DNA from: Pythium myriotylum
Lineage: Eukaryota; Oomycota; Peronosporomycetes; Pythiales; Pythiaceae
DNA length: 64,000 bases
Direction: 5' to 3'
NCBI GenBank assembly: GCA_023091665.1
Contig: JALJCQ010000030.1
Span: forward strand, 312,501 to 376,500
Shown here piece after piece: positions 28,710 to 38,770 of the stretch. Below the pieces are notes generated by a model. The model searched no databases. It saw nothing but the letters and a program-made list of their open reading frames with translations, and was not told the origin of the DNA. Each line of letters opens with the position of its first letter. The stretch's first letter is position 1. Both the position numbers and the translations under genes were made by a program.

Positions 28710-30887
28710 TCAGCCTTTGACGATCTGCACGGCCGCGTTCGTGTACGTGCAGAGTCCGTCGGACGCGCCCGTGCTCACTTGCGTGGGGGACTTGCCTCCG
28801 TCAAAGTGGACACAGACATCCATTGTGCCTGTGGTCGTGATGGCCTTGATACCATCGATCGTGGCCTCATCCTTGTAGTTCTTGTTGACGCTGACCAGAG
28901 GGCCCGTCGGGTGGTACACCTCGATACCCACGATGTTGATCGTGCGCTTGACAGGTCCGCACGTCGGACACGACTCGACCAGCTTGCTGCAGTTGTCGAC
29001 AAAGTAGTTGGACACCTTGACCGTGCCCGAGGCCTTGTGGTAGACGACGCGCTGCGCTGCGCCCTTGGCTCCGCCGCCCGTGATGGAGGTCGTGCCGACA
29101 CTCTTTTCGATCAAGACTGCCGATTGGCACACTCCATCCGACCAGACGTTCTCGAGCACGCAGTTTTGCTCGGCGCAGTAGACGCCGACGATGTTCTTGG
29201 AGCCGATGACCACGTTCTTGAGCACGCCGCCCGGCTGCACGATGAAGACGGCGTCGGCACTCGTAGGGTCCTTGGCCGCGTCGCACGAGAGATCGGACCG
29301 CTCGTACCGCTTCATGCCGCCGTCGAAAGTCTGTCCGGCAGCGACAACGTGCGCAGCTGTGAGGCTGACGGTCTCGGACGTCGTCGGCCACTGCGTCGTC
29401 GGGCCCTTTGTCGGCTCCGGTGTCGGCGCTGGCGTCGGCGCTGGTGTTGGAGCCGGAGTCGGAGCTGGGGTCGGGGCAGGCGTAGGCTCCGTGGTTGGTG
29501 CCGGCGTGGGCGCTGGTGTAGGTGCCGGAGTCGGTGCAGGAGTAGGCGCCGGTGTAGGTGCCGGAGTCGGTGCCGGAGTCGGTGCTGGAGTTGGTGCCGG
29601 TGTCGGGGCAGGCGTAGGCTCCGGGGTTGGTGCCGGCGTAGGCGCTGGTGTAGGCTCCGGCGTCGGTGCTGGTGTTGGAGCTGGAGTCGGTGCCGGTGTT
29701 GGAGCTGGAGTCGGTGCCGGTGTTGGTGCCGGGGTCGGAGCCGGGGTGGGTTCAGGAGTCGGCTTAGGAGTCGGCTTCGGTGTCGGCTTAGGAGTCGGCT
29801 TCGGAGTAGGTGCAGGCGTCGGCTCCGGCTCCGGCTCTGGCTCAGGTGTCGGTTCGGGCTCTGGCTCAGGCGTTGGCTCGGGCGTCGGCTCTGGTGTAGG
29901 TGTCGGCTTTGGTGTCGGTCTCGGCGTCGGCTTGGGCGTCGGAGGTGGAGTAGGAGCCTGCGTTGGCTTGGGGGTGGGAGTCGGCTTGGGCGTCGGGGCT
30001 ACCGTTGGCCGCGGCGTCGGAGCGAGGGTCAGCGCTGGGCTGGGCGTGAGCACGGGCGGCGAGTCGGCTTTGCTGCCGCTACCACTGCCACTCTCACTGT
30101 CGTCGTCGTCGTCGCTCGGAGTCGGAGCTGGAGCAGGAGGAGCCGTCGTCGGCCGCATCGTCGGCGAGGCCGTCGGGACCGGAGAGGGAGGTGGCACGGG
30201 AGCTGGGGTCGGCACTGGAGCCGGCACAGGCCTCGGCGTCGGTGCTGGCACTGGGATTGGCGCTAGCGTCGGGGCAGGCACTGGCACAGGCACTGGCCTC
30301 GGGGCAGGTACAGGTACTGGAGCCGGAGCCGGGGGCGCCGGCAGGTCCTGCTCGGGTGTCTTGGTGTTGTCCGGGAACGGTCTCGGCGTGTAGGAGCTCG
30401 GGTCGATGATGTTGGGCGGCGGCGTCGCGGCGTGGGCCGTGCCGGGCTCGTACTTGTGGTCCTTGTTCCCGAAGGTGAAGCCGCCCGTGGGGGCCCTGGG
30501 CGTCGGCTTGGGCGTCGAGTAGCCGCCCCAGGCGCCCCAGTCGGGCCAGTCCTGCGCCGCCGGCTTGACCTTGGCCGGCGCCGGCAGCGGCACGGGCTTG
30601 GGCGCCGGGTTCGGCTTGGGCGGCGTCCATTGCGTCGGCTGGTACACGGGCACGGGCGCGTAGCTCGGCGCGGGCTTGTTGTTATTGTTGTTATTGTTAT
30701 TGTTCTTGTTGTCGCCCCATGCGCCGGCCCAATATTTGTTCTGGCCCGGGGCCGGGGCCGGGGCCGGGCCGCCGCCGGGCGGAGAGCCCCATGCGCCGGC
30801 CCAATATGGGTTGGCGTCCACGCCGACGCCGACGCCAACGCCAACGCCGGCGAGCGCGAGGGCGACGAGCGCCGCCGTCTTGCCCAT
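28710..30887 (-). CDS. Secreted PL3 pectate lyase with long Thr-Pro repeat linker
   Basis: 725 residues. The signal peptide is ~1-20 ([14 protein letters not shown]), then two WAGAWG motifs, an Asn run, and a Pro-rich region. A long [12 protein letters not shown] array follows (~290-515). The C-terminal ~200 residues are a PL3-like parallel beta-helix pectate lyase: [43 protein letters not shown], and [25 protein letters not shown]. The domain cleaves polygalacturonate by beta-elimination with calcium (family knowledge). The repeat linker probably lets the enzyme reach through or attach to walls, and is likely O-glycosylated (inference). Such a long linker is unusual for PL3. It is convergent with the AA17-like gene. 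Confidence 0.88.
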   Translation of the reverse strand: MGKTAALVALALAGVGVGVGVGVDANPYWAGAWGSPPGGGPAPAPAPGQNKYWAGAWGDNKNNNNNNNNNKPAPSYAPVPVYQPTQWTPPKPNPAPKPVPLPAPAKVKPAAQDWPDWGAWGGYSTPKPTPRAPTGGFTFGNKDHKYEPGTAHAATPPPNIIDPSSYTPRPFPDNTKTPEQDLPAPPAPAPVPVPAPRPVPVPVPAPTLAPIPVPAPTPRPVPAPVPTPAPVPPPSPVPTASPTMRPTTAPPAPAPTPSDDDDDSESGSGSGSKADSPPVLTPSPALTLAPTPRPTVAPTPKPTPTPKPTQAPTPPPTPKPTPRPTPKPTPTPEPTPEPTPEPEPEPTPEPEPEPEPTPAPTPKPTPKPTPKPTPKPTPEPTPAPTPAPTPAPTPAPTPAPTPAPTPAPTPEPTPAPTPAPTPEPTPAPTPAPTPAPTPAPTPAPTPAPTPAPTPAPTPAPTPAPTTEPTPAPTPAPTPAPTPAPTPAPTPEPTKGPTTQWPTTSETVSLTAAHVVAAGQTFDGGMKRYERSDLSCDAAKDPTSADAVFIVQPGGVLKNVVIGSKNIVGVYCAEQNCVLENVWSDGVCQSAVLIEKSVGTTSITGGGAKGAAQRVVYHKASGTVKVSNYFVDNCSKLVESCPTCGPVKRTINIVGIEVYHPTGPLVSVNKNYKDEATIDGIKAITTTGTMDVCVHFDGGKSPTQVSTGASDGLCTYTNAAVQIVKG
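29405..30010 (-). repeat. Hexanucleotide-class Thr-Pro coding repeat tract
   Basis: The tract codes (T-P-A/E/K-P)n inside the PL3 gene. Copies vary at third positions, so this is an old, diverged coding repeat and not a fresh microsatellite. It creates long open frames on the opposite strand that are not genes. Confidence 0.8.
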
Positions 30888-31595
30888 GTCGATCGGCGAT
30901 CAGAACGGTTCTGCGCCCGAGTGTGCCGAGAGTTTGCGTTTCGTCGTGTTGAGCTGACGGATTCACAGGCTGTTCAGCACGGCGCAGACGGGCACGCGGA
31001 CCGAAGTTCCGGAACCGATTGATTTCTCAGGACCCACCAGGTTGTCCTGCTCGGCGCCAACGAACCGAACGTTGGTTGCATCGGCCACCGACGTAAAGGT
31101 CGGTCCGAGCGAACGAAAGTCGCGCACGAACCAGCTGGGCGCGCCAGCTGGTGGCACCGGATGTGGACGCCGAAGGGGCAGTGGAACGGTTCTGTCCCTT
31201 GTTGGTAGGCTGGACACGGGATTCCACACCCATGTGGCCGTTACCAATGGGTCAGTTTTCCAGCAGACAGCGCACCGAGCTGATGCGATAGACGCCAACT
31301 GCGAATTGGCGTCTATCATACCATCCAGGGGTCTAACTGCGATCGGATTTGTCAACTGGATTGTTGTTCTCGTTGGCAGAGCAGCCGGTCGGGTGAGTTG
31401 GGGAGTTGGCGTCGAGAATCCACCCGTGCCGCGGAGCAAGTGTTGGCTCGACGGACAGGTTCTTTCTGGCTACATCTGTGATTTAAATGGTTAGTCTGCA
31501 ACATTGTCCATTTTAACAGTATCTATACCTCTATTTCTGCAATTTCGTCAAAGAGCTGCTCGTCGGGAATGGAGTGGACATGACCGACTCACGCC
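30888..31595. other. Divergent intergenic region with hairpin
   Basis: 708 bp between the PL3 and nucleotidyltransferase starts. Overlapping ORFs at 30963-31439 (-) and 31042-31494 (+) have no recognisable features. A perfect 12-bp-arm hairpin lies at 31287-31317. Confidence 0.5.
31287..31317. repeat. Perfect inverted repeat, 12-bp arms
   Basis: GATAGACGCCAA pairs with TTGGCGTCTATC around a 7-nt loop. Confidence 0.85.
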
Positions 31596-33299
31596 ATGGA
31601 GAAGCGTCAGCACCGTAGAGACCGCGCGCGCGCGGCTTCAAGGATCGTCGTGGGTGGCGCGGCCCATCATGCGCGTGGACTGACCGACCAAAGCAGCAGT
31701 CGAGGCCCCGCGACTAACGACCGACGCGCCCTGCAGAGGCGTCCACTTGCCGCGGATAAGCTGCGCCGGCCATCCAAGCGAAAGCGTGACGATCGGCCGG
31801 CACACGCACCGCGGTCGCCACTCTCCGATGGCGAGTGGGAACGCCGCACGAGGCCGCGGCAGGCAGACCAAGCGAAAAAGCTGGTCTTCGCGCTCGGACC
31901 GACGCGCCGCAGCCGCTCGCTCAACCGCAAGAAGCTATCCAAGCAGCAGAAGCTCCGGCTCAAAGGCGCGCCGACACCCACGCTCGCACCGGCGTTTCGC
32001 AGGGGCAGCGCCAAGGCGATCAAGAAGCTGCTCGCGCTGCAGCTCGCGCACGGACTCGACGCTGATCTCGAGGCGTTCGCGAGCTTTGTATCGCTCACGC
32101 CCGACGAGCGCGCGTTCCGGCGCCGTGCTTTTGACGAAATCCATGGATTGATCCGTCGTGTGTTCCCGACAGCGACGGTCGAACTCTACGGATCGTCCAG
32201 CAGCGGCATGGAAACTTTCCGTAGCGACCTCGACATCACGGTCGGGAACCTTGACTTCTCGCAGATGCGCAGTCTCGACACGGACGACGTCGTCTCAGAG
32301 GACGACGTGGAGGACGAAGTCGAAGCGGACAACAAGCCTGGTACGTACGTCGTCTCAGAGACCGATGACGACTCGGTCACGGGAGACGCCGACGAGCCGA
32401 CGTTCTCGCTGAACCTGTCGATCCCGGGCGTGTCCTTCAATATCGACACCCAGGAGGCAACCGTGAGGCCGTCACGGCCCGCGTCGGCGACAACAAAGTC
32501 CCCGTGGAACCCGACGCTGCGTCGCCAGAAGATGCGGCAATTGCGTGCACTCCAGCAGATCCTTGTCCAGCACCGTCCGCAGTACAAGATCAAGTGCTTG
32601 AGCAAGGCCAAGATCCCGATCCTCATGATCGTCGACAACGACAGCGGTCTCCACATCGACCTCGGCGTGAACCGAGAGGCCTTCCACGCGAGCGACCACG
32701 GACGCACCACGACGCTCGTGGCTGAGCTGCAGCTCGCTCTCGGTGCGCCGTTCTTCTCGATCGTCGTGTTCCTTAAAGAGTTTCTCCACCAGTTTGATCT
32801 CGACAAGCCCTTTACAGGTGGACTTGGCAGCTACCGACTGTACATGATGGTCGCCTACATCTTCACGACGCGGTTCCCGACGCCGAACACTACCAAAAAG
32901 CGCAAGGCGCAACCACAGGAGACCCCCAAGCCCGGCACCGTGCTGCTTAAGTTCCTCGAGGTCTTTGGGAACCGCCAGAAGCGAGGCTTTCTGTCGACGA
33001 CCACGGAGCTGCCTGTCCGCCACGGCTCGCTCATGGACGTGGTCGACTTCCAAGCAGTCTTTCGACTGGACGACTGTGTAGAAAAGTTCGCCATGGCGTT
33101 CGATATCATCTCCAAGAAACGGCACCTGGCGTGCGTCGTGTACGAGGAGACGCTCGAGGCCGAGCGTCGAGAGTGCGCCAAGCGCATCATCCAGCACATG
33201 GAGAAGCAAGAGCAAGAGCAGAGGAAGGACCAAGAGCCGCCCGAAGAAGAGGAAGAGGAGGAGGACGATGAGTCAAGCGACGAGGAGTACTATCTCTGA
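31596..33299 (+). CDS. Non-canonical poly(A) polymerase/terminal nucleotidyltransferase (Trf4/PAPD5-like)
   Basis: 567 residues. A basic N-terminus (~1-130) is followed by a polymerase-beta-type nucleotidyltransferase domain. Motifs are YGSSSSGMETFRSDLDITV (metal-binding Asp pair) and the third Asp in LHIDLGVN. The PAP-associated substrate domain has QFDLDKPFTGGLGSYRL. Between the two aspartate motifs an acidic insert of ~60 residues is present. The C-terminus is a Glu/Asp-rich tail. Trf4-type enzymes oligoadenylate aberrant nuclear RNAs for exosome decay (family knowledge). A uridylyltransferase role is possible because residues that select the nucleotide were not assessed. The ATG at 31596 is the first in frame. 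Confidence 0.88.
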   Translation: MEKRQHRRDRARAASRIVVGGAAHHARGLTDQSSSRGPATNDRRALQRRPLAADKLRRPSKRKRDDRPAHAPRSPLSDGEWERRTRPRQADQAKKLVFALGPTRRSRSLNRKKLSKQQKLRLKGAPTPTLAPAFRRGSAKAIKKLLALQLAHGLDADLEAFASFVSLTPDERAFRRRAFDEIHGLIRRVFPTATVELYGSSSSGMETFRSDLDITVGNLDFSQMRSLDTDDVVSEDDVEDEVEADNKPGTYVVSETDDDSVTGDADEPTFSLNLSIPGVSFNIDTQEATVRPSRPASATTKSPWNPTLRRQKMRQLRALQQILVQHRPQYKIKCLSKAKIPILMIVDNDSGLHIDLGVNREAFHASDHGRTTTLVAELQLALGAPFFSIVVFLKEFLHQFDLDKPFTGGLGSYRLYMMVAYIFTTRFPTPNTTKKRKAQPQETPKPGTVLLKFLEVFGNRQKRGFLSTTTELPVRHGSLMDVVDFQAVFRLDDCVEKFAMAFDIISKKRHLACVVYEETLEAERRECAKRIIQHMEKQEQEQRKDQEPPEEEEEEEDDESSDEEYYL

Positions 33300-33422
33300 G
33301 AATGCTACCGTCTCCATAGAAAACACAGATCGCGTAGAGTAGAGAGCGACGAGGGAAGGTCACTTTGTGTAGTAGTGAGAGAGACGTCATAGAGCAGTAT
33401 CATTTTTTCAAGTAGAAGCGCG

Positions 33423-34727
33423 TCAGGACGTCGACAGCGAGAAAGACTTGTAGGTCGTCGGAACGCCTACCCAGGCGCCGAGATCCTTCTTTACTCTCTC
33501 TCGCAAGGCTACGTCAGACAACGTGAGGACACGCGTCTTCTCTTCGACGTACGTTAATAGTTGAGCTGCTTCCGGTGCTGTGTCGTGCCTCTCCGCTTGA
33601 CACAGCTCGTCGTACGCACGGAAAAAGCTCCACTTACTGAGTCGGGAAGCCACGCGTTGCTTGGCCGTAGCATCCATCTTGGACGCTTTCTTGGCGCCTT
33701 CCTTGAAGCCCGTGGCGCCCATTAAGACCTCGAGATCCGGAGACTGGAAGAAGAGCGACTTCCATGACTTGGTCGCCTTGTCCTGCGGCTGCTTCCAGCG
33801 TGGCTCTCGCCGCGTCCAGTTGAGCGACAACGGCGACGCGGCCTTGGTCGAGTCACGCGCACGGCTGAAGGTCTCCGCTTCCACAACGGAGAGACCCACC
33901 CCTGGGGCCTGAACACGGTCTCGTAGTGCTCGTTCCATCGCTCTCAGCTGCGCTGCACGCGAGTGGCTCGCTGGGTCCTCGGCGACGACGACCGACGTGA
34001 GGAAAAGCGGCTCAAACCACCGCAGCAGTAAGGACCCCTGCACGCCGACGACGTTCCACCGGGCGATCTTGTCCGAGCAGCTCATCGAGAGCGTCTGCTT
34101 GTCCTGCGGGAGATCCGAGCGGCCCGACTTGACGCGTGCGATGCCCACGGCCTGCTCAAAGCGCTTGTCCTGCTTCTCGTCTGCGTCGTCGCTGCGTTTC
34201 TGCTTGGCGCCCGTGAGTCGCAGCTCGCTTCTCTCGCCGTCTCCACTCGCTTCTCTCTGCGTGCGTTGCTCCACGAGCGCGCCGACCACAGCTTCCTTGA
34301 GCGGGTAGATCGCAGCGTCTCCGCACGGCGCCTCCGAGATGTAGAGATGGAGTTCATGGCCTGGTCGCAGTCGGAGCTTCTGGGTCTCGCTCGCTCGTTC
34401 AAAGATCGAGTGCTCGACGCTCTCGCCGTGGACCCACTGCAACGCCTCCGTGTAGAGATACCGCAACAGCGCGCGCCTCGCGACGACCTCGGCATGGCAG
34501 TCGTTGACCACGAGCCCGTCGGCGTCGAGGTCTCGCTGCCCAAGACACTTGGTGCCCGTGCCCGTGGCGAGCACACGGATCTCGTCGCCGACTCGGAGCA
34601 CGAGCCCCGCGAGCACGGTCCACTCGGTCGCGAGATGCTTCTTCTGTGCGACGCGCGAGCCGTCGAACCACGAGACCACGGCGGCAGCCACGCGCGACGC
34701 GCACGCCGTCGACGAGTCTTCGGCCAT
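33423..34727 (-). CDS. ADAT1: tRNA-specific adenosine deaminase 1 (ADAT1/Tad1)
   Basis: 434 residues. The ADAR/ADAT1-type deaminase domain is complete: zinc ligand His78 and catalytic Glu80 in NDCHAEV, Cys135 in SEAPCGDAA, and Cys217 in MSCSDKIARWNVVGVQG. ADAT1 converts A37 to inosine in eukaryotic tRNA-Ala. LATGTGTKCLG and SGRSDLP also match the family. No dsRNA-binding domain is present, which separates it from ADARs. It converges on the nucleotidyltransferase gene (123 bp) and is followed downstream of its start by the TMEM65 gene on the same strand. Confidence 0.92.
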   Translation of the reverse strand: MAEDSSTACASRVAAAVVSWFDGSRVAQKKHLATEWTVLAGLVLRVGDEIRVLATGTGTKCLGQRDLDADGLVVNDCHAEVVARRALLRYLYTEALQWVHGESVEHSIFERASETQKLRLRPGHELHLYISEAPCGDAAIYPLKEAVVGALVEQRTQREASGDGERSELRLTGAKQKRSDDADEKQDKRFEQAVGIARVKSGRSDLPQDKQTLSMSCSDKIARWNVVGVQGSLLLRWFEPLFLTSVVVAEDPASHSRAAQLRAMERALRDRVQAPGVGLSVVEAETFSRARDSTKAASPLSLNWTRREPRWKQPQDKATKSWKSLFFQSPDLEVLMGATGFKEGAKKASKMDATAKQRVASRLSKWSFFRAYDELCQAERHDTAPEAAQLLTYVEEKTRVLTLSDVALRERVKKDLGAWVGVPTTYKSFSLSTS

Positions 34728-34789
34728 TCGTCTCGTGGGAGTGACAAACGCGAGTTGGAGTTTTCTATTTGGGAATATTATAGTGACAC

Positions 34790-35470
34790 TTAGTTGACTT
34801 CCTCGACGGCTTGGCTGCTGCGCGTCTCCATGAAGAGCAACGGCAGCATGCCCAGCAGACAGCCGACGGTGACGCCGATGGAGCTGCCGACCATCTTGGC
34901 CACGCGCGTCTCCTTGAGCATCATCTGCTCGGGCGTGAGCGCCGGCGTCGGCAGGCCGAGCCGCGCGCAGAAATCCTCGACGACGCCGCCGAGTCCGAGC
35001 CCCGCGATGTCCGAGATCGTGTTGCCGATGCCCGCCGCCGCCATGGACGAGATGCCGAGCGACACGCCGAGTTTGATGTCGATGTAGTCGCCTGCGATGA
35101 TCATGATGGCGTTGTCCACGAAGCCGAAGCCGATGAACGGCAGACCCTGCTGCAGCGCGACGTACTTGAGCTGCTGCATCGAGACCGAGGCCTTGGACTC
35201 GACGCTCGCGGCTCCTGCAGCCGCCGCCTTGACTCGCTGCTCGCGCTTGACCACGACGAGCGCGCGCGTGAGGTTCTGCGCCGTGGACGCCGACATGAGC
35301 GAGCTGAGTCGTTCGGCGGCGCCGGCGTCACCCAGCGTTTCCTGCAGGTCCTTGAGCAGCGTCTGCTTCTCCGCGACGCTCGCCTGCGTCGCGTTGTGGC
35401 CGTGGCGGCGCTGGCCAGCGAGCGCGAGCCGCCGCGCGTCGCGCAGCATGCGCCTCGTGGTCGCGTGCAT
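34790..35470 (-). CDS. TMEM65-like mitochondrial membrane protein
   Basis: 226 residues from the ATG at 35470; the frame runs upstream only from a TTG. The N-terminus (HATTRRMLRDARRLALAGQRR) is Arg-rich without acids, as in mitochondrial presequences. The C-terminal half carries the TMEM65 core: FGFVDNAIMIIAGDYID, GISSMAAAGIGNTISDIAGLG and a last membrane segment (GSSIGVTVGCLLGMLPLLF). TMEM65 is an inner-mitochondrial-membrane protein in animals, linked to sodium/calcium exchange (family knowledge). Transfer of that function to oomycetes is uncertain. It is divergent from the ribose-5-phosphate isomerase gene (181 bp). Confidence 0.88.
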   Translation of the reverse strand: MHATTRRMLRDARRLALAGQRRHGHNATQASVAEKQTLLKDLQETLGDAGAAERLSSLMSASTAQNLTRALVVVKREQRVKAAAAGAASVESKASVSMQQLKYVALQQGLPFIGFGFVDNAIMIIAGDYIDIKLGVSLGISSMAAAGIGNTISDIAGLGLGGVVEDFCARLGLPTPALTPEQMMLKETRVAKMVGSSIGVTVGCLLGMLPLLFMETRSSQAVEEVN

Positions 35471-35651
35471 TTTCCGAGGTCCCTGGCGGACGAGCTGAGC
35501 TGCTCCGCTCGCCAACCCACGGCGGATCCACTAATAGACGCTTTTGATTGGTGGATTCTGGGATGCGAACAGCCAGACGCGCGGAGCTGCTCGAAAGCAT
35601 TGGGCACCAGCACCACCTCCATATCCTACCCAGATCCGAACGGCAAGGAAC
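35471..35651. promoter_or_regulatory. Compact bidirectional promoter with CCAAT-type box
   Basis: 181 bp between the TMEM65 and ribose-5-phosphate isomerase ATGs. It contains GATTGGTGGA at 35546-35555, the same 10-mer as in the promoters at 8.6 and 23.0 kb. Confidence 0.5.
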
Positions 35652-36448
35652 ATGAGCAGCCCGATCGAGCAGGCCAAGCGCACGGTGCGTGGCGCCCACG
35701 CAGGTGTAAAGGCCCTTGCAGTGCGTTGGGAGTGATGTGGGGCCGTGTGCATGTGTGTGTGGAACAGGCCGCGCGCCAAGCAGTGGACGAGCACGTGCGC
35801 GACGGCTACGTCGTGGGCGTCGGCAGCGGCTCGACGGTCGTCTACGCGGCCGAGCGGCTCGGGGAGCTCGTGCGCGAGACGGGCATGCGCATCAAGTGCA
35901 TCCCCACGAGCTTCCAGTCCAAGCAGCTCATCGCGCAGCACAAACTCACGCTCACGAGCCTCGACGAACACCCGGTCATCGACGTGACGATCGACGGCGC
36001 CGACGAAGTCGACCTCGCGCTCAACTGCATCAAGGGCGGCGGCGGCTGCCAGCTCCAGGAAAAGATCGTGGCCTTTGCGTCCAAGAAGTTTGTCGTCATC
36101 GCCGACTACCGCAAAGAGTCGACCAAGCTCGGCCAGCAGTGGACCCAGGGCGTGCCCATCGAGGTCATCCCCATGGCCTACGTGCCGCTCACGCGCCGAC
36201 TCGAGGCCATGGGCGGGCTCGTCGTGCTGCGCATGGCCAAGGCCAAGGCCGGGCCCGTGGTCACGGACAACGGCAACTTTGTGCTGGACGTGAGCTTTGG
36301 TACGATCGAGGACCCAGCGTCGCTCGGCCACCGCATCAAGCTCCTGCCGGGCGTCGTGGAGGTCGGGCTCTTCTGCGGCATGGCCGAGAAGGCCTACTTC
36401 GGCCAGGAAGACGGCACGTTCACGACGCGCGAAGCCGACAAGATCTAG
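35652..36448 (+). CDS. RpiA: Ribose-5-phosphate isomerase A, one intron
   Basis: The exons are 35652-35684 and 35768-36448, giving 237 residues. The enzyme interconverts ribose-5-phosphate and ribulose-5-phosphate in the pentose phosphate pathway. Motifs seen are GSGSTV (phosphate loop), the catalytic DGADEVD, and KGGGGCQLQEK. The first exon encodes only MSSPIEQAKRT. Splicing places AARQAVDEHVRDG directly after it, as in RpiA helix 1. The length is normal for the family and no targeting peptide is evident. Without splicing, exon 1 runs to a stop at 35735. Confidence 0.93.
35685..35767 (+). other. Intron of RpiA gene
   Basis: 83 nt, donor GTGCGT, acceptor GTGGAACAG, phase 0. Confidence 0.85.
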
Positions 36449-36662
36449 TCTAATGAACCAGCGTCAGCAGAGAGGCCGTGTATTTCCACTTAGATATTTT
36501 ATGTTTTGGTGCGTGGAAACAACACACGAGTCTCGTCAATAGACCTTCAGATTCGAAAGCAAATCTCCGTGCTGCTGGCGACGAGTGGAACTTTGTGTAT
36601 GGTCTTGTATCGATATGGCCTCGCAGAAGCACGAAGAATGCGTGAATTGTTTTTGTTTTTTC

Positions 36663-38119
36663 TTAGATGATCTCCAGGTTCTGGAAAAAGTGGTCGAGAC
36701 GCATGTTACGCAGCACGTCGTACTGGCCCTCCGAGTCGACGGCAGTACGAACGCGGCGGTCGTCCTCCTCGCCCGTCGGGTAGCGATGCGCGTAGAAACA
36801 GCTCGAACCGAATGGACAGGTCCCACTAGAAACGATCAAGCAACATACCTATCAGTCACTCCACTATGAGTAGCATGACAATTCTGTGAGCAACTCACCG
36901 TCCTTCGTCAAAGTGGCGGCACGGAATCTTGGCGAGGTTCTCGGTGTAGGCTCTGACCAGGTTCTTCTTGCGCGCCGGGTCCGTGATCATGCGGTTCGAC
37001 GGGATCACAAAGTGCGTGTCCACGCGGCACACCGGACACTGGCGCACAGTCTGCTTGGGTTGATCTGCGTTGCCGCGCCAGTTGCGCACACACGGCAGGC
37101 AGAACGCGTGCGAGCAGCCTGATAAGAGCCCAAAGCGCTCGCCCTTGCGGATGATCAGGTCGTAGCAGATGCCGCACTCGAGCGTGGCCGACTCGCGGAT
37201 CTCCTGCTGCACGAGCTCCTGCTCGTCCACGGTCGCCGGGGTTGCCTCCAGCGTGTGCGCGTAGAAGCACGAGTCTCCGTAGCGGCAGAGTCCTTGAAGA
37301 AAGTACGTGCACGTCTTCCTACATTATCACAGCCACATAAAGAAGTCAGTCTCCAGCATCACCAGACTCGCAAACGCGCTTGGAATGTAAAAATCGTTCG
37401 TACGGTGGCGCCGCAGGTCCTTCGAGCTGGTACGCTCTCTGCTCGTCTTCATCGTCCGACACGTTCTGTCTCGCGACCTCGGCGTAGCTGGGCTTGCCTT
37501 CGAGGTTCGGGTCGGGGCGCGTCTGGTCCATCGTATCCAGGTCGTACGGCGCGCCATAGTAGTACAGCTGCTCCTCCTCCGTGAGGAAATCGCTGAGCTG
37601 CTGGGCGGCGCCGGTCTCTTCTCCGCCATCATCTTCGTCTGCGTCCTGTTGGTGCGTGGCCTCGCCCTCGGTCTGGGTCGCGTCGGCAGTCTCTTCGCTC
37701 GGCTTGCGCTTCGGATTCAGCACGTGCATCTTGACGGTCGACACGGCGACGGGCGGCTTGCGCGCCGGCACATGGCCGCCGCTGTTCTCGCTGTTGTTGT
37801 GCGAGCCGTCGACGTGGCGATACGGGCACGCGCTGCCCGTGGCGCAGGCGCCTTTGTCGTAGAAGCGGCAGCGCGTGCCGAACGAGCCGGGCGCCGGCTT
37901 GCGCTCGCCGGCCGACGTCGTGCGCAGCGCGCGGTCCTCGTCGCCGAGCTCGTGCGAGAACTTGCAGTCGCGGCCGGCCGTGCACGCGTTCTGCAGGAAG
38001 AACTTGCACGGCGGGCGCGCGCGGCGGTCGCTGAGGTCGTGCGAGAACTTGCAGGCGGCGCCGTTGCGGCACTTGCCGGCGGCGAAGAACGAGCAGCGCG
38101 CGACGGCGGGGCCGGCCAT
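36663..38119 (-). CDS. Makorin-type RING/CCCH zinc-finger E3 ubiquitin ligase, two introns
   Basis: The exons are 38119-37404, 37318-36899 and 36825-36663, giving 432 residues. Three CCCH fingers lie at the N-terminus (CSFFAAGKCRNGAACKFSH, CKFFLQNACTAGRDCKFSH, CRFYDKGACATGSACPYRH). An acidic linker contains LYYYGAPYDLD. A fourth CCCH finger follows (CTYFLQGLCRYGDSCFYAH), then the C3HC4 RING (CGICYDL...CSHAFCLPCVRNW...CPVCR). The last CCCH finger spans the second splice junction (CRHFDEGR|GTCPFGSSCFYAH). This order defines makorins, RNA-binding E3 ligases. I chose the ATG at 38119; the frame runs upstream only from a TTG. The first donor (GTACGA) is weaker than the second (GTGAGT), but the phase and the finger register both support it. 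Confidence 0.88.
36826..36898 (-). other. Makorin intron 2
   Basis: 73 nt, donor GTGAGT, acceptor TTTCTAG. It completes the last CCCH finger. Confidence 0.85.
37319..37403 (-). other. Makorin intron 1
   Basis: 85 nt, donor GTACGA, acceptor ATAATGTAG. It joins CC|G so that PPKTCTYF begins the fourth CCCH finger. Confidence 0.65.
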
Positions 38120-38770
38120 CGGGGTCAAGCGCGCGGTCAGTTTCCTCGCTCGGCGCTCTCTCTATGTTGTCGCTTGCAGAGACCGCCTGAGGAGCTACAG
38201 AAGAGCACGATTGGACGAAAACTGTGCACTAGCTATCCTTTTAAACCAATCGATGGGGTTCTGGTGCTATTTGTAGCCAATCGGACATCCGTAGAACAGG
38301 ATCAGCACTCAGCGCGAAGAGCTACAAACGAGCAAGAGTGATGGTCAACTGAGATCATGGGCCCCAACCGAGAATGGATGGCTCACATGGGTACAGTCAG
38401 TTGGCATTGCTTCTCCAAACGGAGGACACCCGAGGCGTCTGCGATATCCGGCACTCAGAACGCGTTCGACGCATCGCGTAGCTTGCGTCATTGCACTCAC
38501 GCGTCTCGAGATGGCGTAATAGTCGTCGGATCACCAGCTGGGGATGCTTAGTTGCATACTCAATCGTAGTCAAGTGGACAAGCCGTGATTGGCACCCTCA
38601 AGCTCGGCATGGTCGGACGAATCCGCGCCGCTTCCGCGCTTAAGGAGCTGTCTCCTCTGGGGAAGATGGCCGCTCCCGCATAAAGCTGGCACCGGCAAGC
38701 ATCGAGCTCGAGTTCTCTGTCGGCATTCTCCAATTCTCTTCCTTCCCCACCGAACACCACCGAAGCAACC
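38120..38770. promoter_or_regulatory. Divergent region between makorin and first family A gene
   Basis: 651 bp. It contains CCAAT (near 38247) and an initiator-like GGCATTCTCCAATTCT at 38722-38737, 33 bp before the family A ATG. No other gene was seen. Confidence 0.45.
38722..38737 (+). promoter_or_regulatory. Initiator-like element of family A copy 1
   Basis: GGCATTCTCCAATTCT is close to the oomycete initiator and nearly identical to elements before the copies at 45394 and 54579. Confidence 0.5.

Noticed and set aside
28704..30393. Long plus-strand ORFs opposite the PL3 gene, rich in Arg or Gly-Val
   Set aside because: They arise from the Thr-Pro repeat on the coding strand and have no domain signature.
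30963..31494. Overlapping ORFs in the PL3/nucleotidyltransferase spacer
   Set aside because: No motif, no good start context, and both strands are open to a similar extent.
34811..35767. Long upstream extension of the RpiA frame (545 codons)
   Set aside because: It overlaps the TMEM65 gene on the other strand; a spliced 11-codon first exon gives a normal RpiA.
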